64,000 nt of DNA from Cyanobacteriota bacterium (GTDB taxonomy: Bacteria > Cyanobacteriota > Vampirovibrionia > Vampirovibrionales > Vampirovibrionaceae): NCBI GenBank assembly GCA_019751815.1, contig JAIEMW010000004.1, positions 663,933-727,932 on the forward strand, read 5' to 3'. Made by a program: the position numbers and the translations under genes. Positions 1 through 9,100 of the stretch are shown here, one piece after another (position 1 is the first letter of the stretch; each line of letters starts with the position of its first letter). The notes below the pieces were generated by a model that was not told the DNA's origin, did no database searches, and worked only from the letters and a program-made list of their open reading frames with translations.

Positions 1-669
1 ATGAGATTCTTCTGGCCTGCTGGGTAAACACCAGGAGGGTAAGGCCTGTTTCTCTTTAGTAGCGAGGCTCTGAGACAAGGCGTTGTAAACTTCGTGGCTC
101 ACCTCATAACAACACCCGCCCGCAGAGGGGCCAATCACTGCAAGTAAGGTTTCTGGGGGATTACCGGTCAGGGCAGATAGTTTTAGTGCGGTTTTAAGCG
201 TAATGCTTGCCGCAGTCCCTCGCCAACCCGCATGGATAACTGCACCAACGCAGGCTTTGGGGTCGAGCAATAAAACCGGGACACAGTCGGCCGCTTGAAC
301 TATTGCAGGAAGCCCTGGTTCAGTAATAATCACCGCATCACAGCCTGTGGAGAGAGCTTCTTGGTTCAATAAGGCAATGTCGCTGTGAATTTGCTCCGGT
401 GCTAATACGGGGATGGTTACAGATAGCCCTGCCTCTTGAGCAAGTAATAGACGGTTTTTCGTGCGCTCTTCGACAGACAGTGCACTCCCTCCCAGAGACA
501 GAGGTTTCCCCGTAAAACCATAGCGAAGAGACAGCGCAGACTGAGCTAAGAAGGCATTTAAACGAGCGGATTGGTACAAGACCCAGGGTGCTTGTTGATC
601 AGGGGTTTGCCTTTGCGGAGGCAGTTTGGGGATGGCATAATGAGAAGATGTCAAATTAGGAGATGTCAT
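1..669 (-). CDS. pgeF: Laccase-domain purine nucleoside phosphorylase (PgeF/YfiH family), 3' end cut by the window edge
   Basis: Reading the minus strand from an ATG at 669 gives an open frame that runs off the left edge, 223 residues seen. It carries the family's metal-site motifs: a His in PEQIHSD, the Cys in AADCVPVLLLDP, and the His in VIHAGWRGTA, followed by IGPSAGGCCYEV. Family members are cytosolic zinc enzymes once called polyphenol oxidases and now known to cleave purine nucleosides by phosphorolysis. About 25 to 30 C-terminal residues are probably missing, judging by the usual family length near 250. The gene is divergent from the secreted protein gene at 751. The first 35 residues are low in recognisable motif, so a slightly later start cannot be excluded. 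Confidence 0.88.
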   Translation of the reverse strand, partial: MTSPNLTSSHYAIPKLPPQRQTPDQQAPWVLYQSARLNAFLAQSALSLRYGFTGKPLSLGGSALSVEERTKNRLLLAQEAGLSVTIPVLAPEQIHSDIALLNQEALSTGCDAVIITEPGLPAIVQAADCVPVLLLDPKACVGAVIHAGWRGTAASITLKTALKLSALTGNPPETLLAVIGPSAGGCCYEVSHEVYNALSQSLATKEKQALPSWCLPSRPEESH

Positions 670-750
670 GGCTACCAAAAGGGGGTGACTGTTTTGAAGT
701 CTCTGCTGTTGAAGTTTCAGTCAGGTGCGGTAAGAGTCAATTGGAGAAAA

Positions 751-1311
751 ATGTTGAGATTGCTCTGCCTGATTGCGGTGTTATTCAAGATTATAGTCTA
801 TGCCAGCGCAGCAGACACACCCAAAAAGCCCGATACAACTGTTGCAGATGTTAAACCAGCCAAAGTGGTGAAATACCCGATTGTTCTGGACGTATTGATG
901 CAGAAAGACATCTTCACGATGCGTGAAGGCATTAATTTAACCGCCAGAATCAAGGCCATGGCCCCCACAGACCTCTGCTTGGAAAAAGATCCGCTGACGC
1001 AATTTGATATTTCGGTCACCCGCTCCGGGTTTGGCTTATTTCCTCTGGATCCTCTCACGGTAAAAGACTTGCGGGTTCAGTTCCAACAGCGAATTCGAGT
1101 GATGAAGCTTAAACCGGGGGATGTCTTCGTGTTTCGCTTCAATTTAAAACGCTTTACCCCTTCAGAAGGGGCGGATTGGGAGTCTGGAGACTATCAAGTG
1201 AAAACAGCCTTTCGGCTTTGTGAGCAAGTGCCCAATGCGGGTCTAAATTCAGCGGGCCGAGAAATCCCCGTGCCAGCCAGAAAAAATGCCCGGTTTTTTA
1301 TTATGAATTAA
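751..1311 (+). CDS. Small secreted protein of unknown function, probable beta-sandwich
   Basis: The 186-residue product starts with a clear signal peptide: a short basic start (MLRLLCL), a hydrophobic core, and a likely cleavage site after YASA. The mature part has alternating hydrophobic beta-strand-like segments and two cysteines (LCLEKD and LCEQV) that could form a disulfide, ending with an aromatic FFIMN. I chose the ATG at 751 because the signal peptide begins there and GGAG lies just upstream at 743. The frame stays open back to 571, but that would overlap pgeF on the other strand and bury the signal peptide. I do not recognise the family. An Ig-like or protease-inhibitor-like fold is possible but not shown. 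Confidence 0.7.
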   Translation: MLRLLCLIAVLFKIIVYASAADTPKKPDTTVADVKPAKVVKYPIVLDVLMQKDIFTMREGINLTARIKAMAPTDLCLEKDPLTQFDISVTRSGFGLFPLDPLTVKDLRVQFQQRIRVMKLKPGDVFVFRFNLKRFTPSEGADWESGDYQVKTAFRLCEQVPNAGLNSAGREIPVPARKNARFFIMN

Positions 1312-1407
1312 GGAGTAAAATAGTCAGTGGTTTTGAGTACGTGAGACGGTCTGGTTAGAAATAGCCAAAAATACAACCCTAACATCCCTAACATAAAGGA
1401 ACCCCCT

Positions 1408-2310
1408 GTGGTACAGCCGTTTTTTGCAGATTCTATTTATATTATTGCCCAGACAACCGCTGCTGCTGAGCAGTTAAAAGCAATGATTGCGGTTCGTGGC
1501 TTTGACCGCATGAAGTGCTTTACCTTTGATGATGTGAATGCCGCCATCTCACAGGAGGTGCCCGATCTCGTCTTGATTGACTCTGAAGGGGCTCGTGAAA
1601 GGGCCATCGATTTGGTCGGCAGTTTTGCAGAACCTGTGTCGGTCATCTATCTGGCAGAAGCGTTTCAGGAAGAAGAGTTCTTGAACTGTTTTGATAAAGG
1701 GGCCACCGATTTTTTAATCAAGCCTGTCCCCCCGTCCTACCTGGCCTCACGCGTCATTTTGGCTTTGGATGACGGTCGCTTACGCCAGCAGCTGGTTCAA
1801 CGAGATAGTGTGCTTCGAGAATTGGGCGTAATTGGGCCTGACTCTCGGGTGTTTACCACCCAGTACCTGGTTAAATTGCTAAAAGACAATGTTGAAATGC
1901 TTACCTTGGACTCTCCCGTCCCACTCAGTTTGTTGATTATGCAAATTGAAGGATTCAACACCAGCTTGGCAGTTAACGTTCACTTCAAAAAGATTCTGTA
2001 TGCCCAAGTGGCAGAAAGATTATTGGGCTGCTGCCGAGGCTCTGATGTGATTGGAGAGTACTTTGAAGATAAATTTGCGCTGGTACTTCCCAATACCGGA
2101 CTTGACGGTGCCACCGTGGTTGCCCGTAGAATCCTTCAGCGTCTGAGTGGGTTTGTGATTCCCTTTGAAAATCAAAATGTTCAGCTCACAGTGCATATTG
2201 GGGCAGCTGATTTTTCAGGCTGCATCCACTATGAGGACTTGATTAACAAGGCCCTGGAAGGGCTGAAGCAGGCCAGAAACCGTTATTACGCTCAGGAAGT
2301 GGTCCGCTAA
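1408..2310 (+). CDS. Receiver-like plus degenerate GGDEF domain protein
   Basis: Residues 10-120 look like a response-regulator receiver, with a candidate phospho-acceptor D58 (LVLIDSEG) and the conserved Lys in LIKPV (K105). The usual N-terminal acidic pair is absent, so it may be a pseudo-receiver. Residues 165-295 match a GGDEF domain, but the active-site loop reads FEDKF (219-223) instead of GGDEF. The inhibitory-site motif RxxD is kept as RGSD (210-213), exactly five residues before the loop. This predicts no diguanylate cyclase activity but possible c-di-GMP binding. The GTG start at 1408 is preceded by AAAGGA at 1395-1400. An active cyclase lies at 28646-29773. Confidence 0.8.
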   Translation: MVQPFFADSIYIIAQTTAAAEQLKAMIAVRGFDRMKCFTFDDVNAAISQEVPDLVLIDSEGARERAIDLVGSFAEPVSVIYLAEAFQEEEFLNCFDKGATDFLIKPVPPSYLASRVILALDDGRLRQQLVQRDSVLRELGVIGPDSRVFTTQYLVKLLKDNVEMLTLDSPVPLSLLIMQIEGFNTSLAVNVHFKKILYAQVAERLLGCCRGSDVIGEYFEDKFALVLPNTGLDGATVVARRILQRLSGFVIPFENQNVQLTVHIGAADFSGCIHYEDLINKALEGLKQARNRYYAQEVVR

Positions 2311-2346
2311 GGGAAAGGGTCATCCCTATTGAAGTTTGCCGTGGGG

Positions 2347-2375
2347 TTGTTTCCTTTGAATAACCTGCGTATGAT
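2347..2375 (+). promoter_or_regulatory. Candidate promoter giving a near-leaderless transcript
   Basis: TTGTTT at 2347-2352 and TATGAT at 2370-2375 are separated by 17 bases. Transcription would begin about seven bases downstream, at or next to the ATG at 2382 of the aminotransferase gene, which has no convincing ribosome binding site. The -35 match is weak, so this is a candidate only. Confidence 0.3.
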
Positions 2376-2381
2376 AGGCAT

Positions 2382-3737
2382 ATGAGTGTTATTGACTTAA
2401 ATCAACCGGCCACACCGGAAATTATAACCCCCCTGCCAGGGCCTAAAACCAAAGCCCTGATTGAGCGGGATAAACGTGTGATTTCGCCTTCATATACCAG
2501 GGGCTACCCTTTCTCCATTGATAGAGGTCGTGGTGCCGTGGTCTATGATTTAGACGGAAACCGCTTTTTAGACTTCTGCGCGGGTATTGCTGTCTGTTCT
2601 ACCGGGCACTGTCACCCAGAGGTGGTCCAGGCGATTAAAGACCAGGCCGATCGCTTCCTGCATATGTCTGGGACGGATTTCTACTATGAGTCTATGGCAG
2701 ATCTGGCGCAAAAGCTTTCTGATACGGCGCCCGGAAACACACCAAGAAAGGTGTTTTTCACCAATTCTGGGACGGAATCGAATGAGGGTGCGCTCAAATT
2801 GGCGCGCTATTACACTGGGCGTGACAAAATTGTCTCGTTCTACCGGAGTTTTCACGGCCGAACCTTTGGCTCCATGTCTGTTTCGGCGAGCAAAGTGGTC
2901 CATAAAAAGCGGTTCTCCCCTTTGTTACCGGGTGTCTTTCATACCTATTACCCTTATTTTTACCGGGATCCCATTGGGCGAACCCCTGAAGAATGTGCTG
3001 ACAATTGCATTCGCTTTATCAAAGAGTTTATCTTCAAGATGGCCACCCCGCCGGAAGAAGTGGCCGCATTCTTGGTGGAGCCGGTTCAGGGAGAAGGGGG
3101 GTATGTGGTGCCTCCTCCTAACTTCTTACCTGCTTTACAGGAACTCGCCCATCAGTACGGCATTCTGGTGATTGCTGATGAGGTTCAATCAGGTGTCGGT
3201 CGTACAGGTAAAATGTGGGCCTCTCAGCATTTTGAAGGCTTTGATCCGGATATTATTACCAGTGCCAAGGGTTTGGCTTCTGGCATGCCGCTTGGGGCCA
3301 TTATTGCCAAAGAACACATTATGACCTGGGAGCCGGGGACTCATGCCACAACGTTTGGTGGTAATCCTGTGGCCTGTGCGGCCTCACTCAAAACATTGGA
3401 TCTGCTTGAAAGAGGGCTGTTGGAAAACTCCCAGACTCAAGGTGCCTATCTGATGCAAGGCTTGAAGGCTTTACAGCAAGATTTTGAGGTGATTGGGGAT
3501 GTACGTGGGTTCGGTCTGATGATTGGGATGGAGCTGGTCACCTCTCGCGAAACCCGAGAGAAGGCTGGTAAGCTTAGAGACGATATTGTGGATGCCTGTT
3601 TTTATGAAGGCTTGCTGATTTTAGGATGCGGGGAAAATACCATTCGGTTCTGCCCTCCTCTGGTTATCACCCAACCACAGATTGAAACTGCACTACGGAT
3701 ATTGCGTAGCGTGATGGAACGCTTGACTTCTGTCTAA
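2382..3737 (+). CDS. Class III PLP-dependent aminotransferase (acetylornithine/4-aminobutyrate aminotransferase family)
   Basis: The 451-residue product is a full-length fold-type I class III aminotransferase. It shows the N-terminal PGPK.LIERD and SPSYTRGYPF segments, the cofactor-binding FFTNSGTESNEGALK region, the IADEVQSGVGRTGK motif with the PLP-contacting Asp, the Schiff-base Lys in ITSAKGLASGMPLGA, and the TTFGGNPVACAA loop. The long N-terminal signature resembles a broad group annotated as acetylornithine aminotransferase family, which also includes GABA aminotransferases and some amino-acid racemases. The exact substrate therefore cannot be read from sequence. An aldehyde dehydrogenase at 32693 could act with it in a GABA-like route, but the two are 29 kb apart and no linkage is implied. 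Confidence 0.88.
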   Translation: MSVIDLNQPATPEIITPLPGPKTKALIERDKRVISPSYTRGYPFSIDRGRGAVVYDLDGNRFLDFCAGIAVCSTGHCHPEVVQAIKDQADRFLHMSGTDFYYESMADLAQKLSDTAPGNTPRKVFFTNSGTESNEGALKLARYYTGRDKIVSFYRSFHGRTFGSMSVSASKVVHKKRFSPLLPGVFHTYYPYFYRDPIGRTPEECADNCIRFIKEFIFKMATPPEEVAAFLVEPVQGEGGYVVPPPNFLPALQELAHQYGILVIADEVQSGVGRTGKMWASQHFEGFDPDIITSAKGLASGMPLGAIIAKEHIMTWEPGTHATTFGGNPVACAASLKTLDLLERGLLENSQTQGAYLMQGLKALQQDFEVIGDVRGFGLMIGMELVTSRETREKAGKLRDDIVDACFYEGLLILGCGENTIRFCPPLVITQPQIETALRILRSVMERLTSV

Positions 3738-3905
3738 AATTAGCTAAAGTTTAAAAAACAAGGTCACGTGCTGTAACGACATTATAAACCTTCTCTTAAA
3801 AACCAATGAGTGAGCGGATTTATCGGTAAAAATAAAGAGACTTAAGGGTTGTGTCGAAAACTATACAGTACAGCGTCTTTTTTAGAGCACTATGGGAAAT
3901 TTCGC

Positions 3906-4508
3906 ATGAGTTTTGATTCAGGGTCCAGTGGGCGGTCTCAGTCCAATCATTTTGCTAACCACGGCGGACGCCGTTGGTATGATCAAGTTGCCAACTTGGG
4001 TAAAGCCATTCAAATGACACAAGATCTGCCGCCGCAAGTTCAGCAGATGATATCCAGGCATTTGATTGACTGTATTGAGTACTTTCGTAGGACCCGGCGC
4101 GGGCAAGTAAATAGCCTAGGTGCATCGCGAGTTCTAGGGCTGTATAATGCTGTCCGTCGAGATCGCTGGTACGATCCGGCCCCGATGTTGAGACGGGCCT
4201 ATACGATGATGGCCACAGTCCCAGATAACACCCTGAGTAAGTTTGCCACACAGGTTGTTGATGTGGTTTCTCTGGTGGTATACCGCCGTGAGCAGGACGA
4301 AGAATTTGAAGGGGAATTTAACCCCAACACGGTGATCCCTGAAGTCAGCGTGATTTTGAATCCGCAAAGCCTCTTGGTGGCCTACGAGGATAATTCCGGA
4401 TTCCGACTGACGCAATCGGGCGGAACTGAATGGGTGCGGGATGAAGAGCCAGGCGGGCAAATGATCTTCCTGCCCCAGCGTAAGCGATCGCGTCGGCCTC
4501 AGCCCTAA
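3906..4508 (+). CDS. Conserved-looking protein of unknown function
   Basis: A 200-residue soluble protein that I do not recognise. A Ser/Gly/Asn-rich start (about 25 residues) is followed by a helical, Arg-rich middle part (residues 25-130, including RRWYDQVANLGKAIQM and RRDRWYDPAPMLRRAY), an acidic segment (EQDEEFEGEF), a beta-rich tail and a very basic end (RKRSRRPQP). The ATG at 3906 is chosen because GGGA lies eight bases upstream. The frame stays open to a TTG at 3849 with no better ribosome site. There is no signal peptide or membrane segment. It sits between the aminotransferase and the M20 peptidase genes on the same strand. The basic tail could contact nucleic acid, which is speculation. 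Confidence 0.65.
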   Translation: MSFDSGSSGRSQSNHFANHGGRRWYDQVANLGKAIQMTQDLPPQVQQMISRHLIDCIEYFRRTRRGQVNSLGASRVLGLYNAVRRDRWYDPAPMLRRAYTMMATVPDNTLSKFATQVVDVVSLVVYRREQDEEFEGEFNPNTVIPEVSVILNPQSLLVAYEDNSGFRLTQSGGTEWVRDEEPGGQMIFLPQRKRSRRPQP

Positions 4509-4582
4509 GCTGACGGCAAGTCCATTCTGGCTTGGGCTACAATAAAGAGAAATTACATGACGTTTTGCTAAGGTTCTCTTTC

Positions 4583-5695
4583 GTGTCAGCGCCCGTTGTC
4601 GATCGTTTTATGCAGCTTGCCCCGATTGATAATCCCTCGGGGGGAGAAGCGGTTATTCGAGATTTTTTGGCCAGCAGCTTGGCTAAACTCGGCCTGGATA
4701 ATCAAGTGATTGATGCTGCAGGTAACTTGCTGGTGCGAGTACCAGGGGACCCCAATAAACCGACCCTATTGCTGTCTGCCCATATGGACAGTGTGCCTCC
4801 CTGTCATGGGATTCAGCCCGTGCAGGACGCTTCCGAAGGAAGGCCTGTCATTCGTTCTGCAGGCAAAACCATCCTGGGGGCCGATGATAAGTCAGGAATG
4901 GCGGTGATTTTAGAGGTCATGTCGCGCCTAAAACATCCAAACTCTGAAAATAATCCCCCCAGTAATCATCCCCTCGAGCTGCTATTTTCCACCCAAGAAG
5001 AAGTGGGCCTGTTGGGCGCCAAGGCCTTGGATAGAAAGCAACTTAAGGCAGATTATGCCTATGTCTTAGACGGTGAAGGTTCTGCGGGTGATATTTTCAC
5101 GGCCGGGCCAACGCAATATCACTTTGTGATTGAGTGTCATGGGCGAGCGGCACATGCGGGGATCGCTCCAGAGGCGGGTTTAAGTGCCATTCAAATGATG
5201 GCAGCAGTCTGCGCGCGTTTGCCGCAAGGCCGTTTGGGTCCTGAATTAACCGCCAATGTAGGGACCATCGAAGGCGGCAAGGCCACCAATGTGGTGGCAG
5301 ATTTCGCCAAAATCAGGGGAGAAATCCGGACTCACCACGAAGCGCCCCTCAAAGCACTTCTCCAGGAGTATCAAGAAATTTGCCAGCAAGTCAATGCCAA
5401 TTTCCCAGGAGGCAGCATCACCTTTGAGCCGCTTCGGCGTTATGATGCCTTTTCTGTGTCTGGGGATCATGTTTCTGTGCAAAAGGCCCAGGCGGTTTTC
5501 GAGGCCAATCACATACCCAATTCACTTCTCTCAATGAACATTGGCTCAGACGCTCATATTTTGAATCAATTCGGTATTCCAGCCGTCGTCTTGGGGATGG
5601 GCTTTCACTTTTCCCATAGTCTGGGTGAATTTATCTACGTCGATGAACTCCAGCAGATTACGGAAGTTGTCTCCCAATTGGTGCGAGGCGACTAG
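4583..5695 (+). CDS. M20 family metallopeptidase, peptidase T-like
   Basis: A two-zinc exopeptidase of the PepT/M20B type, expected to hydrolyse small cytosolic peptides. Visible motifs are SAHMDSVPP (zinc His and Asp), GADDKSG (bridging Asp), TQEEVGLLGAKAL (general-base Glu and zinc Glu), VLDGEG, the dimerisation-domain segment HGRAAHAGIAPEAG, and the last zinc His in GFHFSHSLGEF. I prefer the GTG at 4583, with AAGG nine bases before it, because it places the N-terminus 17 residues before NPSGGE as in the family. The frame continues upstream to a TTG at 4532. The product is about 370 residues, normal for the family. The DUF192 gene follows after five bases. Confidence 0.88.
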   Translation: MSAPVVDRFMQLAPIDNPSGGEAVIRDFLASSLAKLGLDNQVIDAAGNLLVRVPGDPNKPTLLLSAHMDSVPPCHGIQPVQDASEGRPVIRSAGKTILGADDKSGMAVILEVMSRLKHPNSENNPPSNHPLELLFSTQEEVGLLGAKALDRKQLKADYAYVLDGEGSAGDIFTAGPTQYHFVIECHGRAAHAGIAPEAGLSAIQMMAAVCARLPQGRLGPELTANVGTIEGGKATNVVADFAKIRGEIRTHHEAPLKALLQEYQEICQQVNANFPGGSITFEPLRRYDAFSVSGDHVSVQKAQAVFEANHIPNSLLSMNIGSDAHILNQFGIPAVVLGMGFHFSHSLGEFIYVDELQQITEVVSQLVRGD

Positions 5696-5700
5696 CACTC

Positions 5701-6180
5701 ATGCCTACTGTTCAAAGACTGGGTTCGAGACTAGGGAAGGTGTTAGTATCTATCCTAGTGCTACTATGGTCTATTTATGGGGTTATCAATGGCTTTGCCG
5801 AGTCCCACGTGAATCAATCGGTAACGCAAGTGATGTCTTTGGCCGGGGTAACCTTTGATTTGGAAGTTCCCCAAACACCGGAAGCCTATAAACTTGGTTT
5901 AATGCACCGTGCGAAGCTACCAGAACACGGGGGTATGTTGTTTCGTTTCACGCCCCCACAGGTGGTGCACTTTTGGATGAAAGAGTGCTTGATGCCTTTG
6001 GATATCGTATTTTTGCGAGACGGGGCCATACAAAAAATACAGGCCAGTGCCCCGCCTTGCAGAGAGTCCCCTTGTCCTGTCTATTCATCGGATAGTCCCG
6101 TCGATATGGTGATTGAACTGAAGGCCGGGACTGCTCAAAAGTTGGGACTTCAGGTGAAGCGGCACGGAGAATCAAAATAA
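5701..6180 (+). CDS. DUF192 family exported protein
   Basis: The 159-residue product has an N-terminal hydrophobic segment (residues 12-33, signal peptide or anchor) followed by a DUF192 domain. The signature is present: EAYKLGLMHRAKLPEHGGMLF, then VVHFWMKECLMPLDIVFL, then a C-terminal MVIELKAGTAQKLGL. DUF192 proteins are small, mostly periplasmic or extracytoplasmic, with no settled biochemical role. Two cysteines (PPCRESPCP) fit the typical cysteine-bearing loop. It is five bases downstream of the M20 peptidase and four bases upstream of mfd, so the three are likely co-transcribed. Confidence 0.85.
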   Translation: MPTVQRLGSRLGKVLVSILVLLWSIYGVINGFAESHVNQSVTQVMSLAGVTFDLEVPQTPEAYKLGLMHRAKLPEHGGMLFRFTPPQVVHFWMKECLMPLDIVFLRDGAIQKIQASAPPCRESPCPVYSSDSPVDMVIELKAGTAQKLGLQVKRHGESK

Positions 6181-6184
6181 AATC

Positions 6185-9100
6185 GTGAATCAAAATAAAA
6201 CCCTGGCTGTAAACCAGCTATTACAAAGCTTTTCTCACCATGAGTGGTTTGTTGAGCTCGCCAATCGGTTTCTACGTGAATCCGTGCAAGGTCAAGCCTT
6301 TGAATGCCATTTGGATAACCTGTCTAACCCCTCTCTGAAATCACTTATTTTGGCCAGTTTGCTGCAACACACCCGTCGACCCATTATTTTGCTTTGTTCT
6401 GAACCACAGCATGTGCAAAAGTACCGGTACGAGTTAAATCAGCTTCTGCCTGATAGCGCTGGCTCTGTTACAGGAAGCTTAGTAGAATCCTACCCTACAG
6501 AAGACTATACCCCCTATGATCTCTCAATCACCTCAGTGATCACGCTTCGAGATCAATACCGAATTCTCACCCGCCTGAAGCGGCAAGAGCGCTTTATTTT
6601 GATTGTTTCTCCCAAAAACTTGTTGCTAAGGCACAGCTCATTGGGGTTTCTCGACCGTGAAGCGATTCATCTGTCGGTCGGCCAATCGTTGACGCCAGAA
6701 CAGTTGGTTCAGCAATGCTTGTCTCTGGGGTATATCAAGACCAGTTTGGTCATGGAACCTGGGGAATTTAGTAGCCGTGGGGATATTTTCGATCTGTATC
6801 CTGTCAACGGCCAAGCAGTGAGGATGGAATTCTTCGGTGATACGCTAGAAAGTATGCGGCTGATTGATGTGGAGAATCAACGCTCAATTGATACTGTGGG
6901 TGCCTGTGTCGCCATTCCTCGCACCGGCTTAATTCTTACAGATGAGAACAAGATCGCGCTCAAAACATCGATGACCCAAGCTTATGAGCGCCAAAAGTCA
7001 ACACTCTCTGCCATTGATAGTGAGGGGCTTGCCAGTACCCTGGAAAGCCAATTTCAAGCTTTGGATCAGAGCTTTTTGCCGGATGGGATGGAGTATTATG
7101 CCCCTCTGCTGCAGCCTTTGACGCCAGAAAACCTGAGCGAATACTACCCCACCTTGCTGGACTACTTGCCTTCAGATGCCATTGCGGTGGTGGACGATTG
7201 GCTGGTGTTGACCAATCACCTGGGAGGGCTGAGTGATCGACTCCAACGCCAGTGGGAAGAAGGTGTCCATAAAGGCAGACTCTTGGACATTGGTATGCGC
7301 TATCATCTCTCTGATACTGAAGCCTTGTCCTTGCTGAGGCAAAAAGTGAATCACCGTTTGTATTTAGAAACGTTTCCGATGGAAACCAGTGTTGAGGGCT
7401 TGCTGGGATCAGAGGCGATGCTGGGTAAGAAAGCGGGCCCTGAAAAAACGGCCAATGAGCCAGAACAGCCCACGCGAATGTCATTGGCTCACTTGGTTCA
7501 CCAGGCTCCGGAATCTTTTAAGGCCGATCTACCAAGAGCCATGGCCTCACTCGCTGCGTTGAGAAAAGACCTTTGGCGAATCTGGATCACCACGGATCAC
7601 CCGCAGCGGGTGCTGGATCACTGCAAGGAGAATGATCTCCCTGCGTTTTATTGGCCAGAGGAAGGCTTAAGTCCCGACGATGCCAGTTGGCATGAGCAAG
7701 ATGTGATCATCAGTAAACAAGGGGTTCAAGATGGCTTTTTGTTACCCGAAATGCGCCTGGCCCACTTTGGGGACGGGGAACTTTTTGGCCGAAAACTCAA
7801 GAAGCAGTTGATTCAAAAACAAGCCACCGGACGTCGTGATGATATTGATGTGATTAATTCGATTAACGATCTTCGGCGTGGTGATTATATCGTGCATATC
7901 AAGCACGGGGTGGGGCAGTTTATTGAACTAGCCCAAATTGAGATGGACGGGGAGCGCCGAGAATATCTCACCATTCAGTATTCAGGCAGCGACCGTTTAC
8001 ACGTCCCTGTTGACCAGGTGAATCTGCTGTCGCGCTACCGCGGGGCTGGGGATAAACCGCCCAAACTGAGCAAAATGGGCGGGATTGAATGGTCTAAAGT
8101 GAAAGGCAAGGTCAAAAAATCCGTTGCCTTTATTGCCCAAGATCTGATGAAGCTCTACGCCAAGCGGGCTAAAATTGCGGGGATTCGCTTTGACCCTGAT
8201 ACACCATGGCAAGTGGAAATGGAAGAGGCTTTTCCCTATACCGAAACCCCTGACCAATGGCAGGCCATTCTTGATATGAAAGGGGATATGGAATCTGAGA
8301 AGCCGATGGATAGGCTGATATGCGGTGACGTTGGCTTTGGTAAAACAGAGGTGGCGCTGCGGGGGATCTTTAAAGCAGTTCTCTCCGGAAAACAAGTGGC
8401 TGTGCTTGTGCCCACCACTATTTTGGCGCAGCAACACTTCAATACGCTGTGTGAACGGTTTCAGCCTTACCCCGTTAAAGTCGGACTTTTGTCCCGTTTT
8501 CGTTCTGCCAAAGAACAAAAAGAAGTGATTAAGCGCTTGGTGATGGGCGAATGTGACGTCGTTGTGGGCACTCACCGCCTGTTGCAAAAGGATGTGCAGT
8601 ACAAAAACCTGGGCTTGTTGGTGATCGACGAGGAGCACCGCTTTGGTGTCTCGCACAAGGAAAAAATCAAACAAATGCGGGCTGAAGTCGATGTGCTGAC
8701 TCTTTCAGCTACCCCTATTCCCAGAACACTTTATATGTCGCTATCTGGGGTGCGAGATATGAGCTTAATTCATACCCCGCCGCTGAACCGCTCGCCGATT
8801 CAAACCTTTGTGGGGCCGTATAACCCGGCACAAATCCGAATGGCGATTCTCAATGAGATTGACCGGGGCGGACAGGTCTATTTCGTCCATAACCGAGTGC
8901 AGACCATCCATGCGATGACTGAAGAGCTTCGGCAGCTGGTGCCTGAGGTGCGTTTTGAGTTGGCCCACGGCCAGATGAGTGGGGATGAGCTGGAAGGGAA
9001 AATGCTCGACTTTGCCCAAAAACAGTACGATGTGTTGGTGTGTACCACCATTATTGAAAGCGGTTTAGACATCCCAAATGCCAATACCATCATTATTGAC

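Noticed and set aside
571..750. Extended N-terminus of the secreted protein gene, in frame back to 571
   Set aside because: It overlaps the 5' part of pgeF on the other strand, has no ribosome site, and would place the signal peptide about 60 residues inside the protein.
2587..3171. 194-codon plus-strand frame in another phase of the aminotransferase gene
   Set aside because: The aminotransferase motifs are continuous in the other phase; this frame is rich in Arg, Ser and Trp, typical of an out-of-phase reading.
7997..8674. 225-codon open frame on the minus strand inside mfd
   Set aside because: It lies fully within the motor domain of mfd and its translation shows no family motif; it is a by-product of codon use.
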